The notes under the pieces are model-generated. The model made no database searches, was not told where the DNA came from, and was given only the letters and a program-made list of their open reading frames with translations. This document shows positions 26,502 to 36,285 of a stretch of 64,000 nt of DNA, piece after piece; position 1 is the stretch's first letter, and every line of letters starts with the position of its first letter. Source of the DNA: an uncultured Lachnoclostridium sp. (GTDB lineage: Bacteria > Bacillota > Clostridia > Lachnospirales > Lachnospiraceae); NCBI GenBank assembly GCA_948330435.1, contig CAOJBY010000014.1:1-64000 (forward strand), given 5' to 3'. The position numbers and the translations under genes are program-made.

Positions 26502-28199
26502 ATGTCAAGGACCGTAGGAATCGGACAGCAGGATTTCGAAACGATTCGAAAGGAAAACTGCTTTTATGTGGATAAAACATCATTTATACAGGAATGGTGG
26601 GAACAAAAGGACAGCGTGACTTTGATTGCCCGTCCGAGGAGATTTGGGAAGACATTGACCATGAGTATGGTGGAAAAGTTTTTCTCTGTAAATACAAAAG
26701 AGGGCGGCAGCCTGTTTCAGGGGCTTAAAATATGGGAAACGGAAGAATTCAGAAAATTGCAGGGGACATTTCCGGTTATCAGCCTTTCTTTTGCAAGCAT
26801 AAAAGAACAGAATTATGATACGGTCCGCAGGAAGATCTGTCAGATATTGTCAGGCCTTTACTCCCAATATTCCTTTCTGCTGAATGGGGATACTTTGGAT
26901 GAGAAAGAGAGAAAATTTTTTGAATCCGTCTCGGTAGATATGGGTGATGTGGAAGCAACGCTGGCTATTCAGCAATTATCCCTCTATCTGTCACGCTATT
27001 ACGGGAAAAAGGTCATTATTCTTTTAGATGAATATGACACCCCCATGCAGGAGGCATATGTAAACGGATATTGGGAAGAACTGACATCCTTTATTCGAAG
27101 TCTGTTCAATGCCACATTTAAAACAAATCCTTACCTGGAACGGGGACTTATGACCGGGATAACCAGGGTAAGCAAAGAATCTATTTTTTCCGATTTAAAC
27201 AATTTGCAGGTAATAACGACTACGTCGGAAGCATATGAAGATAGCTTTGGGTTCACAGAGCAAGAGGTATTTGACGCATTAGAAGAGTTTGGACTGTCAG
27301 AGCAGAAGAAAAACGTAAAGACCTGGTATGATGGGTTTACGTTTGGAAAAAGAACTGACATTTATAATCCGTGGTCTATTATCAATTATCTGAAAACCAA
27401 AAAGCTGGAAGCCTACTGGGCCAACTCCAGTTCTAATGCATTGGCAGGAAAGCTGATTCAGGAGGGAAATAAGGATATTAAGCAGGAATTTGAAAAGCTG
27501 CTGCAAGGAGAATCCATCCGTACGGAGATTGACGAGCAGATTGTTTATAACCAGCTGGATCAGGATGAGCAGGCCATCTGGAGTCTTCTGCTTGCCAGTG
27601 GGTATCTAAAGGTGAAGCGTATAGAGACCCGGGTGCTGGACTTTGGCGGCCTGGTGCAGATTTACGAGCTTTGTCTTACCAATCTGGAAGTAAAGCTTAT
27701 GTTCCGCAATATGATCCGCAAATGGTTTGGCAGAGTAGTCTCCGTATATAACGATTTTATCAAGGCATTGCTGTTAGATGATGTAAAAGCAATGAATGTA
27801 TATATGAATAAAGTTGCTTTGGCTACATTCAGCTATTTTGATACAGGAAAAAATCCATCAGGCCAGGAGCCGGAGCGTTTCTATCATGGCTTTGTTCTTG
27901 GATTGCTGATAGACCTGGCGGACCGGTATACCCTGACCTCCAACCGTGAAAGCGGCTTTGGACGGTATGACGTGATGCTGGATCCAAAGGAACCCCAAAA
28001 AGAGGATGGGATTCTGATAGAGTTCAAGGTACAGGATCCGGATGAAGAGTCGGAGCTTATGGATACTGTCCGGGCGGCGGTACGGCAGATAGAACAGAAG
28101 AACTATGAAGCCGTACTGACAGAGAAAGGGATTGCAAAGGACAGAATACGAAAATATGGGTTTGCTTTTTCGGGAAAAACCGTCCTGATTGGAAAATGA
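26502..28199 (+). CDS. AAA-ATPase-like protein with C-terminal PD-(D/E)XK nuclease-like domain
   Basis: Start ATG 26502 lies six bases after GGGGGAG; ATG 26496 is the alternative. The 565-aa product begins VGIGQQDFETIRKENCFYVDK, typical of the widespread AAA-ATPase-like (PF09820) / PDDEXK_9 (PF08011) proteins of gut anaerobes. The ATPase has a Walker A-like RPRRFGKTLTMS and a Walker B LLDEYDTPM. The C-terminus has GFGRYDVMLDP and ILIEFKVQD, the D...ExK core of a nuclease-like fold. The biological role of this family is not established; a defence or addiction function is speculation. It interrupts a tetrapyrrole gene neighbourhood, which suggests insertion. Confidence 0.85.
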   Translation: MSRTVGIGQQDFETIRKENCFYVDKTSFIQEWWEQKDSVTLIARPRRFGKTLTMSMVEKFFSVNTKEGGSLFQGLKIWETEEFRKLQGTFPVISLSFASIKEQNYDTVRRKICQILSGLYSQYSFLLNGDTLDEKERKFFESVSVDMGDVEATLAIQQLSLYLSRYYGKKVIILLDEYDTPMQEAYVNGYWEELTSFIRSLFNATFKTNPYLERGLMTGITRVSKESIFSDLNNLQVITTTSEAYEDSFGFTEQEVFDALEEFGLSEQKKNVKTWYDGFTFGKRTDIYNPWSIINYLKTKKLEAYWANSSSNALAGKLIQEGNKDIKQEFEKLLQGESIRTEIDEQIVYNQLDQDEQAIWSLLLASGYLKVKRIETRVLDFGGLVQIYELCLTNLEVKLMFRNMIRKWFGRVVSVYNDFIKALLLDDVKAMNVYMNKVALATFSYFDTGKNPSGQEPERFYHGFVLGLLIDLADRYTLTSNRESGFGRYDVMLDPKEPQKEDGILIEFKVQDPDEESELMDTVRAAVRQIEQKNYEAVLTEKGIAKDRIRKYGFAFSGKTVLIGK

Positions 28200-28271
28200 G
28201 GTAAGAATTAAGTAAAATGGTACCCTTGTACATGAGGGTATACACATACAAGGAAAAGAGGTTTTCATATT

Positions 28272-29255
28272 ATGGACATGAAGATAAGGCCCCGCCGCCT
28301 GCGGACAGGTGCTCATCTGCGGAAAATGGTCCGTGAGACACGGATGGACAAGAGTTCTCTTATTTACCCCATGTTTATCAAGGAGGGGACAGGAATTGAG
28401 GAAGAAATTCCAACCATGCCCGGGCAGTACCGTTACAGTGTGGATCGTATGCCCTTTGCATTGGAAAAGCTTCTGAATGCCGGTGTAGGCAGCGTGATGT
28501 TCTTTGGAATTCCGGAACACAAGGATACTAATGGAAGCGGTGCCTTTGCGGAAGACGGCATTGTGCAGAAAGCGTTTCAGGAAGCAAAGAGACGTTTTCC
28601 GGAGCTTTACTGCATCGGCGATGTATGTATGTGTGAGTACACCTCCCACGGCCATTGCGGAATCCTTAAGGACAAGTATGTGGACAACGACAAGACTCTG
28701 GATTATCTGGCCAGAATCGCCCTTTCCCAGGTACAGGCCGGTGCGGATATGGTTGCTCCCTCAGATATGATGGACGGCCGAGTGGGAGCCATCCGAAATC
28801 TTCTGGATGTCAACGGCTATAAGGAAACGCCCATCATGTCTTATGCGGTAAAATATGCTTCCGCCTTTTATGGTCCTTTCCGGGATGCGGCAGGCAGTGC
28901 TCCGGCTTTTGGAGATCGCAAGTCCTACCAGATGGATTACCATAACAGCAGAGAAGCCATGAAAGAAGCACTTTTGGATGTGGAAGAGGGTGCTGACATT
29001 ATTATGGTAAAGCCTGCCATGGCCTATCTGGACATTATTGCAGGAGTAAAGGATGAGATTTGGCTTCCGGTAGCCGCCTACAGTGTCAGCGGAGAATATG
29101 CCATGATTAAGGCTGCCGCTTCCTTGGGGTATGTGGATGAGACTGCAATCATCTGTGAGACGGCAGTGAGTGCCTACCGGGCAGGCGTCGATCTGTATCT
29201 GACCTATTTCGCACCGGAGATTGCAGGATTTATGAATGAGGGGAGAATCGGATAA
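28272..29255 (+). CDS. hemB: Delta-aminolevulinic acid dehydratase (porphobilinogen synthase)
   Basis: A 327-aa enzyme condensing two 5-aminolevulinate molecules to porphobilinogen. Key features are RLRTGAHLRKMVRET near the N-terminus, the metal-site DVCMCEYTSHGHCG, the first Schiff-base lysine region MSYAVKYASAFYGPFRDAAGS and the catalytic lysine in IMVKPAMAYLD. The leader at 28218-28244 contains a small stem TACCCT/AGGGTA. The stop overlaps the hemL start by one base (TAATG), so they are an operon. Confidence 0.96.
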   Translation: MDMKIRPRRLRTGAHLRKMVRETRMDKSSLIYPMFIKEGTGIEEEIPTMPGQYRYSVDRMPFALEKLLNAGVGSVMFFGIPEHKDTNGSGAFAEDGIVQKAFQEAKRRFPELYCIGDVCMCEYTSHGHCGILKDKYVDNDKTLDYLARIALSQVQAGADMVAPSDMMDGRVGAIRNLLDVNGYKETPIMSYAVKYASAFYGPFRDAAGSAPAFGDRKSYQMDYHNSREAMKEALLDVEEGADIIMVKPAMAYLDIIAGVKDEIWLPVAAYSVSGEYAMIKAAASLGYVDETAIICETAVSAYRAGVDLYLTYFAPEIAGFMNEGRIG

Positions 29256-30532
29256 TGACAAAATCAGAAATGCTCTTTGAACGGGCGGTAAAACGGATTC
29301 CCGGAGGTGTCAATTCCCCGGTTCGGGCCTTTGGATCCGTAGGAGAGACTCCCCGGTTTATTGCTTCTGCAAAGGGTTCCCACTTGACGGATGCCGACGG
29401 TAATCAATATCTTGATTATGTGGGTTCCTGGGGGCCTATGATTCTGGGACACGGTCATCCGGTGGTACTGGAAGCAGTGGAGAGGGCGTGCGGGCAAGGC
29501 TTGAGCTTTGGTGCGGCGACGGAAGCTGAGGTGGAGATGGCGGAGTTAATCTCTGACATTGTACCATCCATTCAAATGGTTCGTATGGTCAATTCCGGAA
29601 CGGAAGCGGTTATGAGTGCGGTCCGGGCAGCCAGGGGTTATACCAATCGGAATAAAATCGTGAAATTTGCAGGATGTTATCACGGACATTCAGATGCCAT
29701 GCTGGTGAAAGCCGGATCCGGGGTTATGACAGCAGGAGTTCCGGACAGTGCAGGGGTTCCTGAGGGGTGTACTTTAGATACCCTCACAGCCATTTACAAT
29801 GATTTAAAGAGTGTGGAGGATATTTTTGATGCCTGTGGTCAGGAGATTGCGGCAGTTATCGTAGAGCCTGTGGGAGCGAACATGGGTGTTGTATTGCCGG
29901 AAAAAGGCTTTCTGGAGGGATTGCACCGGATTTGTAAGGCAAATGGCAGCCTTTTGATTTTTGATGAAGTGATTACCGGATTTCGTCTGAGCCTTTCCGG
30001 TGCCCAGGGCTATTATGGAGTGGAACCGGATTTGACCACCTTTGGCAAGATCATCGGCGGAGGTATGCCGGTGGGGGCCTATGGCGGTCGAAAGGATATC
30101 ATGGAGATGGTGGCACCGGTGGGTCCGGTTTATCAGGCAGGAACCTTAAGCGGCAATCCGGTAGCCATGGCGGCCGGTTTGGCACAGATCCGCCTGCTTA
30201 GAGATACACCGGATTTTTATGAGAAGCTTCATAAGAAATCAGAACGGCTGTTTGCAGGTATGGAGGAGATTCTAAAAGAGTCGGAAAGCCCATATCAGTT
30301 AAATCATGTAGGCTCCCTTGGCTGTCTGTTCTTTACGGATCAGCCCGTGCGGGATTATGCATCAGCCAAAACCTCAGATACAAAAGCCTTTGCCGGGTAT
30401 TTTTCTCATATGCTGAAAGAGGGCATATATCTGGCTCCCTCCCAGTTTGAGGCCATGTTTGTGTCCGCAGCCATCACAGAGGAGGAGATAGACAAGACCC
30501 TTACGGCGGTTCGAAAATTTTTCAAACAATAA
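29255..30532 (+). CDS. hemL: Glutamate-1-semialdehyde 2,1-aminomutase
   Basis: A 425-aa PLP enzyme forming 5-aminolevulinate from glutamate-1-semialdehyde in the C5 pathway. It shows GGVNSPVRAFGSVG, GSWGPMILGHGHP, CYHGHSDAMLVKAGSG and the PLP lysine in TFGKIIGGGMPVGAYGG. Coupled to hemB. Glutamyl-tRNA reductase and HemC/HemD are not in the window. Confidence 0.96.
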   Translation: MTKSEMLFERAVKRIPGGVNSPVRAFGSVGETPRFIASAKGSHLTDADGNQYLDYVGSWGPMILGHGHPVVLEAVERACGQGLSFGAATEAEVEMAELISDIVPSIQMVRMVNSGTEAVMSAVRAARGYTNRNKIVKFAGCYHGHSDAMLVKAGSGVMTAGVPDSAGVPEGCTLDTLTAIYNDLKSVEDIFDACGQEIAAVIVEPVGANMGVVLPEKGFLEGLHRICKANGSLLIFDEVITGFRLSLSGAQGYYGVEPDLTTFGKIIGGGMPVGAYGGRKDIMEMVAPVGPVYQAGTLSGNPVAMAAGLAQIRLLRDTPDFYEKLHKKSERLFAGMEEILKESESPYQLNHVGSLGCLFFTDQPVRDYASAKTSDTKAFAGYFSHMLKEGIYLAPSQFEAMFVSAAITEEEIDKTLTAVRKFFKQ

Positions 30533-30552
30533 TATTTATGGAGGAATGCATC

Positions 30553-31602
30553 ATGGACAAGAAAAAATACGTAGCCTATGTAGGAACCTATACCCACGGA
30601 AGCAGCGAGGGCATTCATCTGTTTGATCTGGATGTGGAAAATGGAACAATGACCCAGAGAAAGGTGATTCCCATCAACAACCCCTCCTATATCAAGCTGT
30701 CTCACAATGGAAAGCAGCTGTACTCTATTTCCGATGAGGGTGTCCGTTCCTTTAATATTCTTCCGGACGGGGATCTGGAGCCTTTGAACTGTGCCAGTGT
30801 GGATGGCATGCGGGGCTGTTACCTTTCTACGGATCAGGAGGATGACTACCTGTTTGTAGGGGGCTGGCATGACGGAAAGGTAACGGTGCTTCGGCTGAAT
30901 GAGGATGGAAGCGTAGGGGAGATCACCGATGGCGTTTTCCATAAGGGCCTTGGCAGCGTGGCGGAGCGAAACTTCCGTCCTCATGTGAACTGCGTAAACC
31001 TGACTCCGGACGGGAAATACCTCTGTGCCGTAGATCTGGGAACGGATCAGATTAAAATCTATAAATTTAACGAGAGGACAGGCAAGATTTCCCTGTTAGA
31101 TCTTTTGATGTGTGAACTCAATTCAGCTCCCCGGATTATCAAGTTCAGCCGTGACGGACGCTATGCATATGTAATCAGTGAATTGAAAAATTACATTACC
31201 GTATATAAGTACGACGGAAGCGGAAAAAATCCGTCTTTTGAGCTTATCCAGACGGTTTCCACCTTGAACGATTACCATTCTGCAACCAGTGCGGCTTCGG
31301 CTCTTCGCTTTTCAAAAGACGGCAGCAAGGTACTCTGTACCAATGCCGGAGATAATACGGCAGGGATCTTCCATGTGGACAAAGAAACGGGACTTCTAGA
31401 AAAGATATGTATACTGCCCATCAGCGGAGACTATCCAAAGGCCGGCGATTTCTTTCCGGATAACAGACATATTATATCTTTAAACCATGAAAGCGACAGC
31501 ATTACGATCTTTGAAATCAACTATGAAAAGAAATACTTCAGTATGAAAGGAAAGCCGATCCCAATTGAAACACCCAACTGTATACTGGTGTCGGAGCTGT
31601 AG
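30553..31602 (+). CDS. Lactonase family beta-propeller protein (Pgl/YkgB-like)
   Basis: Start ATG 30553 (MDKKKYVAYVGTYTHGSSEG) follows GGAGGAA. The 349-aa seven-bladed propeller of the 6-phosphogluconolactonase/carboxy-muconate cyclase type has blades marked by YIKLSHNGKQLYSI, VNLTPDGKYLCAVDLG, IKFSRDGRYAYVISE and LRFSKDGSKVLCTN. The family hydrolyses lactones, 6-phosphogluconolactone in characterised cases. Nothing in the context fixes the substrate. It follows hemL by 20 nt and may be read through from it. Confidence 0.85.
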   Translation: MDKKKYVAYVGTYTHGSSEGIHLFDLDVENGTMTQRKVIPINNPSYIKLSHNGKQLYSISDEGVRSFNILPDGDLEPLNCASVDGMRGCYLSTDQEDDYLFVGGWHDGKVTVLRLNEDGSVGEITDGVFHKGLGSVAERNFRPHVNCVNLTPDGKYLCAVDLGTDQIKIYKFNERTGKISLLDLLMCELNSAPRIIKFSRDGRYAYVISELKNYITVYKYDGSGKNPSFELIQTVSTLNDYHSATSAASALRFSKDGSKVLCTNAGDNTAGIFHVDKETGLLEKICILPISGDYPKAGDFFPDNRHIISLNHESDSITIFEINYEKKYFSMKGKPIPIETPNCILVSEL

Positions 31603-31703
31603 AATCGCAGCAGTTCGGATGGATAGCAGCGGCAGAGTGGGCGGTCCTGTCCGTTCCCATCCACATTGTACCATGAAAAGTACAAATATTTCTAGGACAG
31701 GGC

Positions 31704-31732
31704 TTGAAAAAACTTCGCAAAACACCTAAAAT
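31704..31732 (+). promoter_or_regulatory. SigmaA-type promoter for pduL-ackA
   Basis: TTGAAA (31704-31709), 17-bp spacer, TAAAAT (31727-31732), 95 bp before pduL. Just upstream (31647-31700) nested inverted repeats, CCTGTCC/GGACAGG around TTGTAC/GTACAA, could end transcription from the previous operon, although no U-run is present. Confidence 0.6.
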
Positions 31733-31743
31733 AGAATTTAGAA

Positions 31744-31799
31744 TCGCATCTTGCGATATGGGTGATGAAAAGGGGCAATCCCGGGCTGCATCACTGCGA
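31744..31799 (+). promoter_or_regulatory. Structured 5' leader of pduL-ackA
   Basis: TCGCA (31744-31748) pairs with TGCGA (31795-31799) and GTGATG (31762-31767) with CATCAC (31789-31794), leaving a 13-nt one-sided bulge; GGG/CCC can close the inner loop. It starts about 12 nt after the -10 box, so it would form the 5' end of the transcript. Function unknown. Confidence 0.35.
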
Positions 31800-31827
31800 A
31801 CACATACATAGAAAAGGAGAATGGATT

Positions 31828-32394
31828 ATGAATTTCGTTGTTGAAACATCCGCACGTCATGTACACGTAACACAGGAGGATCTGGAGACCTTATTTGGAA
31901 AAGGCTACGAGCTGACCAAGAAAAAAGATCTGTCCCAGCCAGGCCAGTTTGCCTGCAATGAGAAAGTAACCATTGTAGGACCGAAAAAAGAGATGGCAGC
32001 ATCCATCTTAGGGCCTGTAAGACCTGAAACCCAGATTGAGCTTTCTCTGACAGATGCCCGTTCCATCGGCGTGACAGCTCCCATCCGTGAGTCCGGCGAC
32101 GTGGCAGGAAGCGGTGCATGTAAGCTGGTAGGACCTGCAGGCGAGGTAGAACTGAAAGAGGGCGTAATCGCAGCAAAGCGTCACATCCACGCAACTCCCG
32201 AGGATGCCGAGAAGCTTGGCGTAAAAGACAAGGACGTAGTATCCGTAAAGGTTGACACAGACGGCAGAAGCCTGGTATTTGGAGATGTAATCGTACGTGT
32301 AAGCCCCAAGTACGCTCTGGCTATGCATATTGACACCGATGAGTCAAATGCGGCAGGCTGTGCAGGAACTGTATACGGCGAGATCGTGAGATAG
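31828..32394 (+). CDS. pduL: PduL-type phosphate acyltransferase
   Basis: Start ATG 31828 (MNFVVETSARHVHVTQEDLE) with AAAGGAG; the upstream in-frame ATG is inside the leader hairpin. The 188-aa product has the two duplicated PduL beta-barrels with metal-binding histidine motifs SARHVHVT and AAKRHIHATPEDAEKLG. It converts acetyl- or propionyl-CoA to the acyl phosphate. It carries no obvious microcompartment-targeting helix and sits directly upstream of ackA, so it acts as the housekeeping phosphotransacetylase (Pta replacement) for ATP from acetate formation. Confidence 0.9.
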   Translation: MNFVVETSARHVHVTQEDLETLFGKGYELTKKKDLSQPGQFACNEKVTIVGPKKEMAASILGPVRPETQIELSLTDARSIGVTAPIRESGDVAGSGACKLVGPAGEVELKEGVIAAKRHIHATPEDAEKLGVKDKDVVSVKVDTDGRSLVFGDVIVRVSPKYALAMHIDTDESNAAGCAGTVYGEIVR

Positions 32395-32448
32395 TTACGA
32401 GTCACACTACGAAGTATAAAGTAGAAAAATAAGGGAGAATACAGAATC

Positions 32449-33642
32449 ATGAAAATTTTAGTATTGAACTGCGGAAGTTCTTCATTAAAGTATCAGCTCA
32501 TTGACATGGAAAATGAGAGCGTAATGGCAAAGGGACTCTGTGAGAGAATCGGAATCGAGGGTTCCAAGCTGACCCATAAGGCAAATGATAAAGAGATGGT
32601 AGTGGAGCAGCCCATGCCCAAGCATACAGAGGCCATTTCTCTGGTAATGAAAGCTTTGGTAGATCCGGAATATGGTGTATTAAAGGATACCAGCGAGATT
32701 TCCGCAGTGGGACATCGTGTGCTCCATGGCGGAATGAAGTTTACAGAGTCCATCGTAGTAAACGAGGACGTAAAGAACGTTATCCGTGAGTGCTTTGACT
32801 TAGGACCTCTTCACAATCCCGCTAACCTGATGGGAATCGAGGCCTGTGAGGAAGCCATGCCCGGTGTACCTAATGTAGCAGTATTTGATACCACATTTGG
32901 TATGGCTATGGAGGAGAAAGCTTATCTCTATGCGATTCCTCATGAGTATTTTGAGAAATACAGCATCCGCCGTTACGGTTTCCACGGAACCAGCCATATG
33001 TTCGTATCCGGCGAGGCAATTAAGTTTGCAGGACTTGATCCGGAAAAAGGCAAGGTTATCGTATGCCATCTGGGTAACGGTGCCAGCATTTCCGCATCCA
33101 TCGGCGGCAAGTGCGTAGATACCTCCATGGGTCTTACTCCATTGGAGGGACTGATCATGGGTACCAGAAGCGGTGACGTAGATCCGGCTGTTCTCCAGTT
33201 TATCTGTAACAAGGAGGGCAAGGATGTAAACGAGATGCTGAACATCCTGAACAAGAAATCTGGCGTACTTGGTATGAGTGGCGGTGTATCCAGCGATTTC
33301 CGTGATATTGAGAAAGCAAAATCCGAAGGAAACCATCTGGCAGAAGTGGCTCTGGAAGCATTTATCTATCGTGTAGTAAAATACATCGGAGCTTACACGG
33401 CAGCCATGAACGGTGTGGATGCTATCGCCTTTACCGCAGGCGTAGGCGAGAATGATATGAAGACACGGAAGGCTATCTGCAGCTATCTGGGATATCTGGG
33501 TGTAGAGATTGATGATGAGGCAAATAACTGCCGTGGAAAGAATCAGATGATTTCCACAGCGGATTCCAAGGTAAAGGTTATGATTCTGCCGACCAACGAG
33601 GAGCTGGCAATTGCAAGAGAGACTCTGCGTCTTACAAAATAG
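32449..33642 (+). CDS. ackA: Acetate kinase
   Basis: A 397-aa ASKHA kinase producing ATP and acetate (or propionate) from acyl phosphate. Landmarks are MKILVLNCGSSSLKYQL, VGHRVLHGG, VFDTTFG, RRYGFHGTSHMFV, HLGNGASISA and FTAGVGEND. It forms the second half of the PduL-AckA pathway. An inverted repeat at 33684-33727 lies after the stop. Confidence 0.97.
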   Translation: MKILVLNCGSSSLKYQLIDMENESVMAKGLCERIGIEGSKLTHKANDKEMVVEQPMPKHTEAISLVMKALVDPEYGVLKDTSEISAVGHRVLHGGMKFTESIVVNEDVKNVIRECFDLGPLHNPANLMGIEACEEAMPGVPNVAVFDTTFGMAMEEKAYLYAIPHEYFEKYSIRRYGFHGTSHMFVSGEAIKFAGLDPEKGKVIVCHLGNGASISASIGGKCVDTSMGLTPLEGLIMGTRSGDVDPAVLQFICNKEGKDVNEMLNILNKKSGVLGMSGGVSSDFRDIEKAKSEGNHLAEVALEAFIYRVVKYIGAYTAAMNGVDAIAFTAGVGENDMKTRKAICSYLGYLGVEIDDEANNCRGKNQMISTADSKVKVMILPTNEELAIARETLRLTK

Positions 33643-33683
33643 CAAGAACATGATAGAACGAAAAGAATTATAGAAGTATTTGT

Positions 33684-33727
33684 ATATCCACAGGCAAAAA
33701 GAGCAGAATGCTTTTGTCTGTGGATAT
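33684..33727. terminator. Strong hairpin after ackA, no U-run
   Basis: ATATCCACAGGCAAAA (33684-33699) pairs with TTTTGTCTGTGGATAT (33712-33727), 16 positions with one G/T wobble and a 12-nt loop. Stability suggests a transcript end or processing site between ackA and the CotH cassette. The absence of trailing T residues makes a factor-independent terminator uncertain. Confidence 0.45.
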
Positions 33728-33774
33728 GTCATGTAAGAATCACAACTTATTCATTTTTTACAAAGGAACAGAAC

Positions 33775-36252
33775 ATGTCATTTTATGGGATTCTGATGCT
33801 GACAGGTTTCATTTTTATAAGATTTATTCCGGAAATAATCACGCTGGTTTTTTTATATGATACAGAATATATAGATCGGAGCAAACATGTAAAAAGTTCT
33901 GCTTTATTATCTTTTGCTATAATTAGCAGTGTGCTCAATTTTCTGGTATATATTTTATTTCATTACAGGAGTTTTCATAGCTGGAATCTGGCAGAAACTA
34001 TTTTAAATATTGTAAAAGGGAATATCTTTTATGAGGATTTTTCTTATTTTTCGGAGTCCCTTTTACTGTGTGCAATAGCAGCCATTGCAATAGGTATGGG
34101 ATTAAGGCTTCTGTTGAAAAAAATTTTCTTCGGGAGGGAATACGGTCATAATGGTTTTTCTGTCTGGAATAGAGTGGTAGTTTTGCTGGCAGTGTCTGTT
34201 ACGGTTGTGGCTTCCATTGTCTGTTATAGTGTAAAATCTTCCGGTGCTTCTAAGTTAGTAATTAATGAGATATGCAGTAAAAACGTAAGCGTCTTTTTAG
34301 GCAAAGATGAAGTGATAGACGATTATGTGGAATTGTATAACAGTGGATGGCTTCCTTATTCGGTTTCTGGAATGTATTTATCAGATGACGAGGATCATTT
34401 GGAGAAATATGAAATACCTTTCGATGTTCTTAAGCCTGGAGAATATCAGGTGATTATACTGGATGAAAATGCCCCTTTTCATATATCAGATACTGGTGAG
34501 ACCATTTATTTATCCAGGGGAGGACAAATACTGGAACAAATTGATTGTGTTGCATTGAACAAGGATTGTTCTTACTGCCGGATCACGGATGGTGGCAGCG
34601 ATTGGGGGATTCGGACTTGCACACCAGGAAAGGATAATGAAATATCTAATCCTGTTTTATCTCCTCCCGTATTTTCTCATAAGGGCGGTTTTTATACGGA
34701 AGAATTTGATTTGCAAATGTTTTGTAAAGAGGGAGAAACTATCTACTATACTTTGGATGGAAGTGTTCCGTCTACAGACTCGGAACTTTATGGGGAAGCA
34801 ATACGTATTCGTGATGTGAGTGAAAACAAGAATGTCTGGAGTATGCGTGAAGATGTGTCTGCTGGTTTTTTGGACAAAGCATCTACTGGCTATGAGGTTC
34901 CGAATTATCTGTTAGACAAGTGTGTTGTGCTTCGTGCTGTAAGTGTTGATGAGGAGGGGAACAGGAGTCCTGTTGCGTCCGCCACATATTTTGTTGGGTT
35001 TGATCAGAAAGAAGGTTATCGGGGGATGAATATCCTGTCCATTCTGACAGAGCCAGATAACCTTTTTGACTATGATAAAGGAATCTATGTGATGGGCAGC
35101 ATATATGATTCCAGCAAAGAATACGATTCAACCCAGTGGTATTCTGATCTCTGGTGGTGGTGGAATGCCAACTATAAACAAAGCGGGCGTGAATGGGAAA
35201 GAGAGGCCTGCCTGCAGTTTTTTGGCACAGAAAGGGACTTGCTTCTGTCAAAAGATGCCGGAATACGATTACAGGGAAATGGAAGCAGGGGACAGCTTCC
35301 CAAAAGCTTTAATTTTTATGCAAGAGATGAATATGATGGAGACAATCGATTCAGGGCAGACTTATTCGGGAGTGGATATGAACCACAAAGGGTTACTCTT
35401 TTTGCCGGAGGAGATGACAGACAATTAAAAGTAAAAGACTACCTTATTATGGAACTTGGAACAGACAGAGCCTTTGCTACTATGGATTTTATGCCCTATG
35501 TAATGTTTCTTGACGGGGAATACTGGGGGTGTTACTGGCTGACTGAGAAATATGATGAGGAATATTTTGCCTATCATTATTATGTAGACAGTAATAACAT
35601 AGTGATGATTAAAGATGACGAACAGGGAAACCTGGCCATTGGAAATGAGGACGACGAGGCCCTTTACGATACGATGTATGCATTTATTTCAAATACGGAT
35701 CTTTCTAGTGATGAAAATTACCGGAAAGCATGTGAACTTATAGATATAGACAGTTATATTGACTATTATGCGGCGGAGATATATATAGCTAACCCGGATT
35801 GGCCTCATAATAATTATGGTCTGTGGAGAACAAGGACCGTAGAGGAGGATACCTATTCAGATGGCAAATGGCGCTGGGTTTTATTCGATGTAAACAGAGA
35901 GGGTGCTATGGCATCGAGAAAGATTGAAATGGATTCATTTGGGGAAGTGATGGAAAATGATCCCATGTTTTCCAGCCTGATGAAAAATAAGGAGTTTTCC
36001 GGGAAATTTGTCTCTACTATTTTAGATATGGCCAATAAAGAATTCAGGCCCGAAAATGTGAATAGAATACTTGATGGATATAAAGAACTGATGAAAGTTC
36101 CGTTGGCAAAGGAATATGAGCGATTCTATGGCAGGAATGAGAATGAGGCATCGGGGTTTGAGGAGGATGTACAGGATATTCGGGATTTTTTTGAGGGCAG
36201 ATATCATTATATAACAAATTATTTTGAAAACCAAAGGGATAACGGTGAGTAG
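33775..36252 (+). CDS. Membrane-anchored CotH kinase-family protein with lamin-tail and chitobiase-like domains
   Basis: An 825-aa surface protein. The N-terminus (res. 1-145) has about four hydrophobic segments. A lamin-tail-like domain follows (KLVINEICSKN...DDYVELYNSG), then a CHB/HEX-C beta domain (ETIYYTLDGSVPSTDSELY), then a CotH domain (res. ~390-790) with GIRLQGNGSRGQLPKSFNFY, LFAGGDDRQLKVKDYL, FLDGEYWGCYWLTEKYDE and WRWVLFDVNREG. CotH proteins are secretory-pathway kinases first known from spore coats; here the context is cell-surface. AAAGGAAC precedes the ATG. The gene and the next three are AT-richer than their flanks and closely spaced, so they form one cassette. Confidence 0.88.
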   Translation: MSFYGILMLTGFIFIRFIPEIITLVFLYDTEYIDRSKHVKSSALLSFAIISSVLNFLVYILFHYRSFHSWNLAETILNIVKGNIFYEDFSYFSESLLLCAIAAIAIGMGLRLLLKKIFFGREYGHNGFSVWNRVVVLLAVSVTVVASIVCYSVKSSGASKLVINEICSKNVSVFLGKDEVIDDYVELYNSGWLPYSVSGMYLSDDEDHLEKYEIPFDVLKPGEYQVIILDENAPFHISDTGETIYLSRGGQILEQIDCVALNKDCSYCRITDGGSDWGIRTCTPGKDNEISNPVLSPPVFSHKGGFYTEEFDLQMFCKEGETIYYTLDGSVPSTDSELYGEAIRIRDVSENKNVWSMREDVSAGFLDKASTGYEVPNYLLDKCVVLRAVSVDEEGNRSPVASATYFVGFDQKEGYRGMNILSILTEPDNLFDYDKGIYVMGSIYDSSKEYDSTQWYSDLWWWWNANYKQSGREWEREACLQFFGTERDLLLSKDAGIRLQGNGSRGQLPKSFNFYARDEYDGDNRFRADLFGSGYEPQRVTLFAGGDDRQLKVKDYLIMELGTDRAFATMDFMPYVMFLDGEYWGCYWLTEKYDEEYFAYHYYVDSNNIVMIKDDEQGNLAIGNEDDEALYDTMYAFISNTDLSSDENYRKACELIDIDSYIDYYAAEIYIANPDWPHNNYGLWRTRTVEEDTYSDGKWRWVLFDVNREGAMASRKIEMDSFGEVMENDPMFSSLMKNKEFSGKFVSTILDMANKEFRPENVNRILDGYKELMKVPLAKEYERFYGRNENEASGFEEDVQDIRDFFEGRYHYITNYFENQRDNGE

Positions 36253-36285
36253 ACAATGGGGAAAAATGTTTATGAGGGATGAAAT

